The translations under genes and the position numbers were made by a program. From Terribacillus halophilus (lineage in GTDB: Bacteria > Bacillota > Bacilli > Bacillales > Amphibacillaceae), in assembly GCF_900162685.1 (NCBI RefSeq), contig NZ_LT727827.1, positions 661,971-725,970 on the forward strand: a DNA stretch of 64,000 bases. The letters are read 5' to 3'. Positions 28,857 to 37,418 of this stretch are shown one piece after another. Position 1 is the first letter of the stretch. The number at the start of each line of letters is the position of its first letter. The notes under the pieces are model-generated. The model worked only from the letters and a program-made list of their open reading frames with translations, was not told the origin of the DNA and ran no database searches.

Positions 28857-29685
28857 AACTTTTATCTCCATCATTTTTACCATTTAATTGAACATGATAA
28901 TCATCTATTTTATTAGTCAAATTGATTTTCTTTCTTAAATCCATCCTTACTTCTTTATGGGCAACCAAATGTTTAAATAAAATTAGACCTAACCCTTCAT
29001 CCAGAATATATTCTTTTTCCAATCGAGAAAAAATGCTTTGAAAAGAATCCGCCTTACTCGACAAATACTGAAGCATATCACTTTTTAAGTGGGGCAAATT
29101 CAAAGTAAGCGATGGATAATCTTGAATATCATAAGAGTTCAATATCCACCCAATATTCCGTGCCAGCTGTTTATCAATCTCTTTTTCTGTTACAACTCCA
29201 AAATCGATCTCCTTCTTTTTAAAATACCTTCTTTGCAGTTCCAATCTCTGTAAGACTGCATTTTTCTCTAGCTCCTGTGATTGCTTAATTATCCTTGCTT
29301 CATCATAATACTCACCATTTTCCGTCTTCCTTGTAACCAAGAAAGAAACCGTGAAGATATGTGGTACCTGCGTCTTATTATCAAATAGTTTCTTTGTAAG
29401 CTCCTCGTCTACATGAATATTCATGTCGTGAAAATCTAATAAAGGGTATTGCTCCCTGATATCAATAACATTTTCGTCAAACTCCAATAAATAGAAATAA
29501 TATAACTGCAAATCGCTTAATAAGTGATGCACCCGTTGTGTCGTATGCCCAAGTGTACGAGTAGATCTTCCTTTAGATGCAATGTCTTGAACTTGCAGCC
29601 ATGGCTTATAGTCTTTTTTTATCCCTTGTCCTCGTTTCTCTTTCAGTAATCTACTGATAGTTGTTTCATTCCATTCTCTAATCAA
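28840..29685 (-). CDS. tnsA: TnsA-family protein, set 2, with catalytic Asp replaced by Ser
   Basis: Homologous to TnsA1 along its length, with the IDIREQYPL hallmark. E68 (LLEFDEN) and K134 (RIIKQS) of the endonuclease active site are kept. The residue aligned with Asp114 of TnsA1 and Tn7 is Ser114 (TVSFLV, codon TCT), a change that needs two base substitutions from either Asp codon. In Tn7, loss of Asp114 stops 5' cleavage, and TnsB alone then yields cointegrates. This gene is intact otherwise and heads the tnsABCD2 operon. Directly upstream is a serine resolvase that could resolve such products. Whether Ser114 abolishes activity is inference. Confidence 0.88.
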   Translation of the reverse strand: MIREWNETTISRLLKEKRGQGIKKDYKPWLQVQDIASKGRSTRTLGHTTQRVHHLLSDLQLYYFYLLEFDENVIDIREQYPLLDFHDMNIHVDEELTKKLFDNKTQVPHIFTVSFLVTRKTENGEYYDEARIIKQSQELEKNAVLQRLELQRRYFKKKEIDFGVVTEKEIDKQLARNIGWILNSYDIQDYPSLTLNLPHLKSDMLQYLSSKADSFQSIFSRLEKEYILDEGLGLILFKHLVAHKEVRMDLRKKINLTNKIDDYHVQLNGKNDGDKSYAVGS

Positions 29686-29721
29686 TTGTTATCCTCACCT
29701 TTCAAACAAGGGGAAATAAAA

Positions 29722-29796
29722 AACCACAATTCCTTTAGTCAGTGCCTGTAGTCAAAAAACCTTGTTTTTTTTACAGTATGACTAAGAAATTGTGGT
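29722..29796. repeat. Inverted repeat between tnsA2 and the resolvase gene
   Basis: ACCACAATTCCTTTAGTCA and TGACTAAGAAATTGTGGT form arms of 18-19 bp with one or two mismatches, separated by about 37 bp. The right arm overlaps the last codons of the resolvase gene. It may be a terminator for that gene, part of a resolution site, or the scar of an insertion. Confidence 0.5.
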
Positions 29797-30393
29797 AATT
29801 TCTTTATTATTCAATTTGAGATTGTCCATATTCTGGCTCCCTACTAGCTTTTTTACTTTACGATAAAAAGATGTTCTGCTAATATTCAACTTTTTGTATG
29901 TGGCAACTGCTGTTTGTTTACCTTCTTTCCAGCGTTTATACTCCTGCAAGAAATTATCATCTATTTGAATTGCTGGTCTTCCAAATGCCACACCTTTTTC
30001 TTTGGCAATTGTAATACCTTCTAGCTGGCGTTGCCTTATACTATCTCGTTCGAGTTCATATAAAGCTCCAAATATAGTACAAATGAATTTCCCTTGGGGT
30101 GTAGAAGTATCAATATTTTCCTTTAGACTAACAACCTCGATTCCTCTTTCAGTTAAATCATTTACTATCTCGAGAAAATCTTTTGTGTTACGAGCTAATC
30201 GTGAAATAGATTCAATAATTAAAATATCACCTTCACGGATAAAACTTAGCATTTCTTGTAACTGTGGACGATTCCTATCACTACCACTTAACTTATCAAG
30301 AAAAATTTTTTCTACATTTTGTTCCTCTAAAGCTTTTATCTGCCTTGATTCATTTTGTGTTTTATGGGAAATTCTGCAATATCCTATTTTTAT
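29782..30393 (-). CDS. Serine resolvase, non-ATG start
   Basis: A resolvase/invertase of 203 residues. IGYCRISHKTQNESRQIKAL at the N-terminus carries the catalytic serine, SRLARNTKDFLEIV is the Arg-rich active-site helix, and TAVATYKKLNISRTSFYRKV is the C-terminal HTH. The catalytic serine lies upstream of the first ATG (30252), so the real start must be further up. The only candidates in frame are ATA at 30393, eight bases after AGGAGG, or ATT at 30399. This is a rare start and suggests very low expression. Its place beside tnsA2 suggests cointegrate resolution for set 2; it could also be the resolvase of a former plasmid. Confidence 0.85.
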   Translation of the reverse strand: MKIGYCRISHKTQNESRQIKALEEQNVEKIFLDKLSGSDRNRPQLQEMLSFIREGDILIIESISRLARNTKDFLEIVNDLTERGIEVVSLKENIDTSTPQGKFICTIFGALYELERDSIRQRQLEGITIAKEKGVAFGRPAIQIDDNFLQEYKRWKEGKQTAVATYKKLNISRTSFYRKVKKLVGSQNMDNLKLNNKEITTIS

Positions 30394-30436
30394 TGTAATC
30401 CCCTCCTATAGAATGTACGTTTTATATTTCTATTAT

Positions 30437-30532
30437 AAAGGGTCCCAAAAGGTCTGTGAAGGTCTTGAAACATTCCAAAAGTAGGAACGCAAAGTTTTGG
30501 AACACTATTTTTCACATTCCCAAAAAGTATAC
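30437..30532. other. Candidate resolution (res) site
   Basis: About 45 bp upstream of the resolvase start lies a cluster of related words: TCCCAAAAGG, TTCCAAAA and TTTTGGAA forming a dyad at about 30474-30503, and TTCCCAAAAAG. Resolvases of this family normally act at dyad clusters next to their gene. The assignment rests on position and symmetry only. Confidence 0.4.
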
Positions 30533-30670
30533 TTTTGTGCTACTGATTTTTGGCTTCTTTACATCAACGATGAACTGTTGTTTATTTATATTTTATGAAC
30601 AAGCAGTCTTCGATGCATTTATGCTATCATCTAATCAAATATTTAAATTTGTATAGGAGGGTGAGATGAA

Positions 30671-31567
30671 ATGGACTTAAATATATTAATATCCACGATC
30701 GTAACAGCTACTTCAGCACTTGTAGCCATAATTGGTGGATTCTTAGTGAGTAGAGTTATTACTTTGGCTGGTGAAAAAAATGCAATAGTTCGCAGACTAC
30801 ATGAGCTAGACAACGATATGACTGCAAAAGAAAGGATATTAAGCGAGATAGAGATTGAATTACTAGAAGAGGATGTAGATGACTTTATATATGAACATTG
30901 CGAGGAATTAATTATAGAAAGAAAGCCTATTGAAGAGATTTTTGAAGGAGATAGTTCAATTAGTCTTTCTTTAGAGAAAGTAAGACCGTACATAGATGAG
31001 TTATTATCCATAGGCGATTATATAATAAAATTAATAGATGAATCTAAGACTTTTCCAGAAGAATTTGATGACTTCTTAAAAGAGAATAATATAAAGATTG
31101 ATAGAAGAAGAGATTGGCATAAGTTAGTTTATCAAACAATTTGGGCTGAGATACCTAAGACATCTGACAATCCATTTGGGATAAACTTCCCTCCCCCCAG
31201 TATAAATGCAGAACTTCTTTTTAGAAGCAACCCGGTTAACCAGCAAATATACAGAGACAAAATCAAGCAGTTAAATAATTTAGAGAATGAATTGACCATT
31301 CTGAAGTTACGAAGAGAAGAGCAAACGAAAATTTTAAATGATTACGGAAAACCAACTGGATTATGGGGAGGTCTTTGGGTTCTTATATATGCTTGCATAG
31401 TTGGCATAGCTTATCCAAGCACTCTCCTACCATATCCTCAAAACACGTACAATGATGGTATAACTAAGTGGTTCTTAATATCTTTATTTATTAGTCAGTT
31501 ACTTGCTTTATTCTTATATTTGGGAATATCTATGTCTAAATTAACTAAACAAGAAACATACAAATAA
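30671..31567 (+). CDS. Three-span membrane protein, unknown
   Basis: This 298-residue protein has one N-terminal hydrophobic segment (about 5-30), a 190-residue charged central region, and two C-terminal spans (WGGLWVLIYACIVGIAYP and FLISLFISQLLALFLYLGI). It has a strong ribosome site, AGGAGGGTG. I do not recognise the family. It is transcribed away from the resolvase. The architecture, with a large cytoplasmic loop and paired C-terminal helices, is common among uncharacterised defence-island membrane proteins, but no function can be assigned. Confidence 0.6.
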   Translation: MDLNILISTIVTATSALVAIIGGFLVSRVITLAGEKNAIVRRLHELDNDMTAKERILSEIEIELLEEDVDDFIYEHCEELIIERKPIEEIFEGDSSISLSLEKVRPYIDELLSIGDYIIKLIDESKTFPEEFDDFLKENNIKIDRRRDWHKLVYQTIWAEIPKTSDNPFGINFPPPSINAELLFRSNPVNQQIYRDKIKQLNNLENELTILKLRREEQTKILNDYGKPTGLWGGLWVLIYACIVGIAYPSTLLPYPQNTYNDGITKWFLISLFISQLLALFLYLGISMSKLTKQETYK

Positions 31568-31699
31568 CTCTAAGTTATGTTGAAAGATAGAAATTTTCAC
31601 AAACACAAGAATGCGGGCTCACTTAATTTCACTGCTAAATAATCAAACCAAAACTATATACATAACTTTTTGAAGCCCTATTGGATATCATTTCAATGA

Positions 31700-31735
31700 T
31701 ATTGCTCGTTTCACTCTTTTGTGGAACGAGCAATT
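31700..31735. terminator. Hairpin between convergent genes
   Basis: ATTGCTCGTT and AACGAGCAAT form a perfect 10-bp stem midway between genes ending at 31567 and 31804, in the right place for a bidirectional terminator. No T-run is strong. Confidence 0.5.
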
Positions 31736-31803
31736 GCGTAGTTAAGCTAGTCTCCTTCGCAAAGAATAATCAGCAAGAACTCCTATATACTCTATCAAAA
31801 GGC

Positions 31804-32871
31804 TTAACTTACTTTCTCACCACTAATTCTTTTCATGTTCGTTGAAAGTACATTTCTTATAGATATCCTAACTTCATCTATCTCTTTCAAAGACTTCCCA
31901 GGGATAATACCTTTACTTACCGAGGTTTCCAACGCACTTTCCAACCCTCTTAGTGCTTTCAAAGAATCATTAAAGAAACGAAATTTCTTTTTAATATGTA
32001 ATTGATGTGCTTCGGCAACGTTAGCCATACATGAAGTAGCGTGCTTTCTCATTTTGCTTACAAGGTCCTTTTCCTTCCAAAACTCTTTTCTTCTTGTAAC
32101 TTCATATATTCTTTCTACCAACAGCAAAGCATTCTTATATGCTCCAAAGTTTTTCACATTAGGAGTATATGGGTTTGGCAGATTTAATCCTTTACCCTCT
32201 TTTTCTTTAATATTGGATAAGGTCTTCGTTAGAATACGTACCACTTGATTAACCATGTTATCTAATTCCTCGAATTGGGTCTGGGTGATATACTTTTGGC
32301 CCAATGAGACCTGGATCCATGCAGAAGTTTCTTTTGCAGATCCTATTGCTATACTGTATTGGTTAAACTTTTCTCGTATATAGATTTGCTCCCCTATTTG
32401 TATTCTTCTTTTAATCGACTCTGCACTCCTCATAATTTGATTAACAATATGGTCAACCTCAAATGAAGGAAATTTCCTGCATAATTCTATGATTCGCTCT
32501 TCTAATTCCTTTGCCTTCTTGTAGCCAATAAATTGTTTTACATCTCTTACTTCAAGGGAATGCTGAGGGTTTTGTAGAGGGTTGGTTCTTTTTGTGGATT
32601 TTAATGGAGTACTTGCACGTTCATCAATTGAAGGAGGGATGTGGAATACGTCCTGGAGATTATCGTAAATTTGAACAGCTCTATATTTATGTAGGTAGTA
32701 GTTAATCACAATCTCTTCGGTCTCTGTTAAATCTTTTAAATCTTTAAGAACCCAAATTAATCCTTTCTCAGCTAGGTTTCTCAATTTTTCACCAATGTCA
32801 ATGATACTGTAGTTAGATAATTCTCTTTCATTTCGATACCAGTTTTGTATTTGTACTACTGTTTTATTCAA
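31804..32871 (-). CDS. Tandem four-helix-bundle protein (S23/IVP-like, two copies fused)
   Basis: This 355-residue protein has an N-terminal 115 residues of unknown type, then two successive domains of the 23S rRNA intervening-sequence protein fold. The first runs from about IGYKKAKELEERIIELCRKF, the second from about FGAYKNALLLVERIYEVTRR. Each shows the usual conserved helices, SxExI near the middle and an ALRGLESALE-type helix near the end. Such bundles occur in rRNA-inserted genes and as the Avd accessory protein of diversity-generating retroelements, where they form nucleic-acid-binding pentamers. No reverse transcriptase is present, so an Avd role is not supported. A fused pair is unusual. 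Confidence 0.65.
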   Translation of the reverse strand: MNKTVVQIQNWYRNERELSNYSIIDIGEKLRNLAEKGLIWVLKDLKDLTETEEIVINYYLHKYRAVQIYDNLQDVFHIPPSIDERASTPLKSTKRTNPLQNPQHSLEVRDVKQFIGYKKAKELEERIIELCRKFPSFEVDHIVNQIMRSAESIKRRIQIGEQIYIREKFNQYSIAIGSAKETSAWIQVSLGQKYITQTQFEELDNMVNQVVRILTKTLSNIKEKEGKGLNLPNPYTPNVKNFGAYKNALLLVERIYEVTRRKEFWKEKDLVSKMRKHATSCMANVAEAHQLHIKKKFRFFNDSLKALRGLESALETSVSKGIIPGKSLKEIDEVRISIRNVLSTNMKRISGEKVS

Positions 32872-33109
32872 TTTCTTTCGACTCCTTTTTTCTAATAAGT
32901 ATTGATTTTTTCCTTCTTTATAAGTCTATTCTACTACCTCGCTTCTCGAATAAATAGTTTAATAGGTTTGACCATGTTCTAGTATCACTTATGAAACTTA
33001 TGAAAATATCACACTTGCTCGAACCAAATAATATGATTTCTTCTTATATTTATGATTAAGGTACATAGTATAAATTGTTAAATCTATTAAATAAAAGGAA
33101 GTGGTTTAG
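32872..33109. promoter_or_regulatory. Upstream region of the parM-parR pair
   Basis: This AT-rich 238-bp gap lies between divergent genes and should carry the promoters of both. In actin-type segregation systems the centromere often lies upstream of parM. I see short repeats such as TTATGAAACTTATGAAA at about 32989-33005, but no clear iteron array. Confidence 0.35.
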
Positions 33110-34084
33110 ATGAAAGAAACTATAATGATTGCCATCGATTGTGGCAAATATCAGACCAAATCAATTGCCCGCTACAAAGGAAGTACCTTCAAGACCAATT
33201 TTCGTACTAAATTAATGTCAGTTTCTCGATTAGGGATGGAAATTCAACCCAAGTCCTACTTAGTGAAGTATAACGGGGGTGAATATTTAATAGGCGATAT
33301 GGTGAGTGAACAGTTCGCAGACTTTTCTCTAAACAAAGCCTCCCTCATCCACCAGATCTCCATTTACACTGCAATTTCACATATGCTGCAGAAAGCAAAC
33401 GCACCTTCTAATGTTGAGATTAGATTGGCTGTAAATGTTCCTATTCCTACGTACAAGGATTCTGTTCAAAAGGAAAATTTCAAGCAGATGGTAGAAAACC
33501 AAGGACGAACTGTACACTTGGTGGTTAATGAAAAAGCCTACTCATTCGGATTATCAAACGTAACCCTAGCATTTGAATGTATGGGTGAGATTTACGCCAA
33601 ACCAGAAGCGTACAAAAACAAGAACACAATTGTAATTGATTTAGGCGGACTAAATACAACTCTTTGTCAATTCAGTGGGATACAACCGCTCATTAATACC
33701 ATGATAGTCAGCGATTTAGGTGTTAATAGTGCCCTAAAGGGAAAGATAGGAAAGGTTATTAATGAACGTTATGGCCTTTCAGTTTCTTCCGATGATTTAG
33801 AACAAGTTCTTCGAAACGGATATTTTGCAAGTAGGGGAGAGATATTCGAAGACAGCAAAATATTTATTGAGGAACTAAAATATGAACATTTACAGCAGAT
33901 TATTCAATTTGCAAAGAGCCGAGGGTATACTTTCAATATGTCTGATATCCACTTTGTAGGTGGTGGAGCAATTATTCTTAGAAGGTATATCAAACAGGAA
34001 TTTCCTCATGCAGTCATTACTGATAACGCTCAGTTTAGCAATTGCCTGTCTTTCCTCAAAATCCTCGAGGTCAAATATGCCTAA
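33110..34084 (+). CDS. parM: ParM-like actin-family segregation ATPase
   Basis: This 324-residue actin-fold protein has phosphate-1 motif IAIDCGKYQTKS (residues 6-17), phosphate-2 motif TIVIDLGGLNTTL (about 178-190) and adenosine motif FVGGGAIIL (about 284-292). It belongs to the ParM/StbA/Alp group of plasmid segregation filaments. It is followed, with an 8-bp overlap, by a small DNA-binding protein, the usual ParR adaptor position. A strong AAGGAAGTGG ribosome site precedes the ATG. A segregation module in a chromosomal island suggests part of the cargo came from a plasmid. Confidence 0.8.
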   Translation: MKETIMIAIDCGKYQTKSIARYKGSTFKTNFRTKLMSVSRLGMEIQPKSYLVKYNGGEYLIGDMVSEQFADFSLNKASLIHQISIYTAISHMLQKANAPSNVEIRLAVNVPIPTYKDSVQKENFKQMVENQGRTVHLVVNEKAYSFGLSNVTLAFECMGEIYAKPEAYKNKNTIVIDLGGLNTTLCQFSGIQPLINTMIVSDLGVNSALKGKIGKVINERYGLSVSSDDLEQVLRNGYFASRGEIFEDSKIFIEELKYEHLQQIIQFAKSRGYTFNMSDIHFVGGGAIILRRYIKQEFPHAVITDNAQFSNCLSFLKILEVKYA

Positions 34085-34355
34085 TGCCAGGTATACCATT
34101 AGCATCCTCTCTAAAGACTCTGATTTAATCCATTATATTGAGAACAAAAGAAGGTCAATTGGATTAAGTGCATACATCCGGGAATTGATTCGTAAAGACA
34201 TGGAAAATCAAGATACCTCAGATTTAGAGCAAATATATGAATATGTAGCAAAGAGAATGAAAGAAGATGGATTTCATATAGATGATACAAGTGCTCACAA
34301 AGCAGCCGAATTTATTGATGAGCAAGTTAAGGATGTTGTCATGGACCTCTTCTAA
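34077..34355 (+). CDS. parR: ParR-like DNA-binding adaptor
   Basis: This 92-residue protein starts at the ATG at 34077, inside the end of parM, with CGAGG upstream. Its N-terminus, NARYTISILSKDSDLIHYIE followed by RRSIGLSAYIRELIRKDM, has the strand-helix-helix pattern of ribbon-helix-helix proteins. The acidic C-terminal tail (FIDEQVKDVVMDLF) would contact ParM filaments. It presumably binds the centromere and represses the pair. Confidence 0.75.
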   Translation: MPNARYTISILSKDSDLIHYIENKRRSIGLSAYIRELIRKDMENQDTSDLEQIYEYVAKRMKEDGFHIDDTSAHKAAEFIDEQVKDVVMDLF

Positions 34356-34374
34356 GGAATCTTATACAAACTAA

Positions 34375-34399
34375 AAAGGACCCGTATGGTCCTTTTTGT
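34375..34399. terminator. Bidirectional terminator between parR and hsdR
   Basis: AAAAGGAC and GTCCTTTT flank a six-base loop, with A-rich and T-rich runs on either side. It serves the rightward parMR and the leftward hsdMSR operons, which converge here. Confidence 0.75.
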
Positions 34400-34408
34400 T
34401 GTACTGAT

Positions 34409-37399
34409 TTATGTGCGTTCATTTAAGCCATCGTATACTTCTTCAAACATATCATCCATAACAAACGATCTAAATTCACCGTTTTCTAACATCTTCATAA
34501 AGAACTTTTCATTTTGCGACATTCTTGATATTACAAAGTCCAAAAAGGCTTTATCGTAGGCAAATTTAAAATTCTCTCGTGTATTATTCTGTGCCTTTTG
34601 AGCTAAATCCTCATCATTTATCATATCTTCTTTTATTTGATCTCTGGATAGCTTATCTGTTTCTGAAAACTCCGTTCCAAATCTTTCATTAAGTCTGTTA
34701 ATAATAGAAGAAAGCCTTTCGTTTTCCTCTTCACCAGTTTGTCCTTTACCGTGACTTGGAGGTTTTAGTGTAGATTCTCCGTTGGGATGAAGTGATATAT
34801 TACCTTCAAATACTTTATCGTTCCGGTAGTATTGCAGTGCAATATCATCTGCTAGATACACACCATCAGAAACGTTTTTAGGCAGTTTTCTTAATAGATA
34901 ATTTAGATATACATATAACTTATGTAAGTCGATATCTGCAAATGGCCCTATCTGCAAGATAAAAGCATACGTTCGAACAAATTTAGTAGTAGCTCCCTTA
35001 AAGTCTTCTTGCTGCTCTTTTGATAATTCTTTATTATAACGATTCACAGCTTTATCTAGGATAGAATTCAACTTCTCCTGTGTCTTAGTTGTCTTCCTAT
35101 TCTCACTAAATTCTAATTTACAAACCTCTTCGATTTCTTCCTTTGTGTACAACTGACAAGCATCTAATTCTCTTTCTAAATCATATAACAAGTTAGGATC
35201 TGTTGTACTTTCTAAACCCGTAACTTCGTAATATGGTTGAAAAGCCTTCTGTATATCTTCTGCCTCATTCACAAAATCAAGCACAAAGGTATCATTTTTA
35301 CCCTTACAAGTTCTGTTTAGCCTAGAAAGCGTCTGTACCGCCTTTATCCCATCTAGTGGCTTATCAACATACATGGAGTGAAGTAACGGTTCATCAAAAC
35401 CTGTTTGGTATTTCTCAGCAACCAATAGAACTTGATAGTTATCGGTATGAAACTTGTCTGGTAATTCTTTTTCTCCAAAACCGTTCATCTCAGGTTCTGT
35501 AAATGGCACTCCCTTGTCCTCAACTGTTCCTGAAAATGCTACTAAAGTGCTTAAATCACCATAGCCTTTTGCTTTGATATACTTATCAAATGCTTGCTTA
35601 TATCTAACAGCATGCAGACGACTACCTGTAACTACCATGGCCTTAGCACGACCACCAATCTTATGCCTAGTTACTTGTCGAAAGTGTTCCACAATAATTT
35701 CAGTTTTCTGAGCAATGTTATGTGGATGTAAAGATACATACTTAGCAATTTGCTTCGTGGCTTTCTTACTAGAAACCTCTGGATCATCTTCAATACTTTT
35801 GGCTACTTTATAGAAGGTTTTATACGTTGTATAATTCTTTAATACATCTAAAATGAAACCTTCTTCAATTGCTTGTCGCATAGAGTAAACATGGAAAGCA
35901 TGTGGCATTCCATCCTCATCATAAGTTCCAAACCGTTCAATAGTTTTCGGTTTTGGTGTAGCAGTAAAAGCAAAGAAAGAGATATTATCTTGTTTTCCAC
36001 TTTTTGCGATGGTTTCTGCAATCTTCTCATCTACATCTTCCATGTTTTCTTCGGCTAATCTATCAGCCTCAAAAGCATCCTCTAACGATTTATCCGATAA
36101 GATGTTAGTCATTGCTGTCGAAGCCTTGCCACCTTGGGAAGAGTGAGCTTCATCTATTACTATTCCATACTTACCAGCAGAAAACTCTCCTAACTTTTCT
36201 ATAATGAATGGGAACTTTTGAAGGGTGGTAATGATTACTCTCGTGCCATTGGCTATAGCTCTTGCTAATTGAGCGGAGTCTTTATCTATCTTCTCTACCA
36301 TACCTGCTTTATGCTCCAATTGGTAAACAGCGTCTTGCAGTTGCTTATCTAATACCCGTCTGTCTGTAATAACGATAACGCTGGTAAACATTGCGTTATC
36401 TATTTCATCATGGAGTTTAGCAAGACGATGAGCTAACCAAGAAATACTATTGGTCTTACCACTACCCGCACTATGTTGTATCAAGTAGTTTTGGCCAGCT
36501 CCTTTCTCTTTCACATCTAGCTCTATCTTTCTTACTGCATCCAACTGATGGTATCGAGGGAAGATAACCGTTTCTCTTTTATCTATAATTTCTCCAGTAG
36601 AATCTAATATGTCTTCTTGGTTTACATAGACGAACCGAAAGAGAATATCTAGTAAGCTATCTTTTTGAAGGATATCATTCCATAGATATGACGTACGGTA
36701 ATCATTATAAACAACAGGGTTTCCCTTGCCTCCATCATTCCCTCTATTGAAAGGCAAGAAGAACGTTTTCTCCCTATTCAGTTGTGTCGTCATATAAACC
36801 TCATCCGTATCCACAGCAAAGTAAACAATGGCTCGTTTCTTGAACTGGAATAGCAACTCTCTAGGATCCCGATCTTTTCTAAACTGATTCTTGGAATCTT
36901 CTACCGTTTGATTAGTTAGTTGATTCTTTAACTCCATAACAACTATGGGTAAGCCATTAAGAGAGAGCATCATATCAATGCTATTATTATTTTTACTACT
37001 GTAGAATACTTGTCTACTAACCGTAAAGGTATTTTTTCCATACAGATCAATTAACATTTGATTCATGTCACTAACAGGCTTATTGTATGCTAGCTTTAAG
37101 GTTACTCCATAATCTTTTACTCCATGACGCAAACAATCAATCATTCCACGTTTATCCAGTTCTTTGTGTACACGGTCTAAGATCTTCTTTTTGTATTGGT
37201 CTTTATAGGCTTTTCGTAAGCGTTCTAGTGACTTCGGTTGTGAATTCTCCAGAAACTCGAAAAAAGTCTCCACATCAATTGCGTACCTTCTAAAATCATC
37301 TAAGGCTTGACCAGAAAGGCTTCTTTGAATATAACCTGAATTAATTAGATTAGTTTCTATATTACATTCGAAACCTTTTTCAGAAGTGTCTACAGCCAC
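34409..37399 (-). CDS. hsdR: Type I restriction enzyme, HsdR subunit
   Basis: This 996-residue translocase/nuclease subunit has an N-terminal PD-(D/E)XK nuclease part ending in VVMELKNQL. The SF2 helicase core includes Walker A QHSAGSGKTNS, DEAH box VIDEAHSSQGG and motif III TATPKPKT, and a later RecA-like domain contains ALSRLNRTCKGK-like motif VI (TLSRLNRT). With HsdS and HsdM it cuts unmodified DNA after ATP-driven translocation. It is last in the hsdMSR operon, 19 bp after hsdS. The length is normal and no lesion is visible. Confidence 0.95.
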   Translation of the reverse strand: MAVDTSEKGFECNIETNLINSGYIQRSLSGQALDDFRRYAIDVETFFEFLENSQPKSLERLRKAYKDQYKKKILDRVHKELDKRGMIDCLRHGVKDYGVTLKLAYNKPVSDMNQMLIDLYGKNTFTVSRQVFYSSKNNNSIDMMLSLNGLPIVVMELKNQLTNQTVEDSKNQFRKDRDPRELLFQFKKRAIVYFAVDTDEVYMTTQLNREKTFFLPFNRGNDGGKGNPVVYNDYRTSYLWNDILQKDSLLDILFRFVYVNQEDILDSTGEIIDKRETVIFPRYHQLDAVRKIELDVKEKGAGQNYLIQHSAGSGKTNSISWLAHRLAKLHDEIDNAMFTSVIVITDRRVLDKQLQDAVYQLEHKAGMVEKIDKDSAQLARAIANGTRVIITTLQKFPFIIEKLGEFSAGKYGIVIDEAHSSQGGKASTAMTNILSDKSLEDAFEADRLAEENMEDVDEKIAETIAKSGKQDNISFFAFTATPKPKTIERFGTYDEDGMPHAFHVYSMRQAIEEGFILDVLKNYTTYKTFYKVAKSIEDDPEVSSKKATKQIAKYVSLHPHNIAQKTEIIVEHFRQVTRHKIGGRAKAMVVTGSRLHAVRYKQAFDKYIKAKGYGDLSTLVAFSGTVEDKGVPFTEPEMNGFGEKELPDKFHTDNYQVLLVAEKYQTGFDEPLLHSMYVDKPLDGIKAVQTLSRLNRTCKGKNDTFVLDFVNEAEDIQKAFQPYYEVTGLESTTDPNLLYDLERELDACQLYTKEEIEEVCKLEFSENRKTTKTQEKLNSILDKAVNRYNKELSKEQQEDFKGATTKFVRTYAFILQIGPFADIDLHKLYVYLNYLLRKLPKNVSDGVYLADDIALQYYRNDKVFEGNISLHPNGESTLKPPSHGKGQTGEEENERLSSIINRLNERFGTEFSETDKLSRDQIKEDMINDEDLAQKAQNNTRENFKFAYDKAFLDFVISRMSQNEKFFMKMLENGEFRSFVMDDMFEEVYDGLNERT

Positions 37400-37418
37400 A
37401 TTTCATCCCCCCACTCAT

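Noticed and set aside
23304-29685. CRISPR-associated transposon (CAST)
   Set aside because: No Cas genes and no CRISPR array were seen, and both TniQ proteins are long TnsD-type proteins, not the short CAST form.
31804-32871. Diversity-generating retroelement suggested by the Avd-like fold
   Set aside because: No reverse transcriptase motif (YxDD) and no template/variable repeat pair was found.
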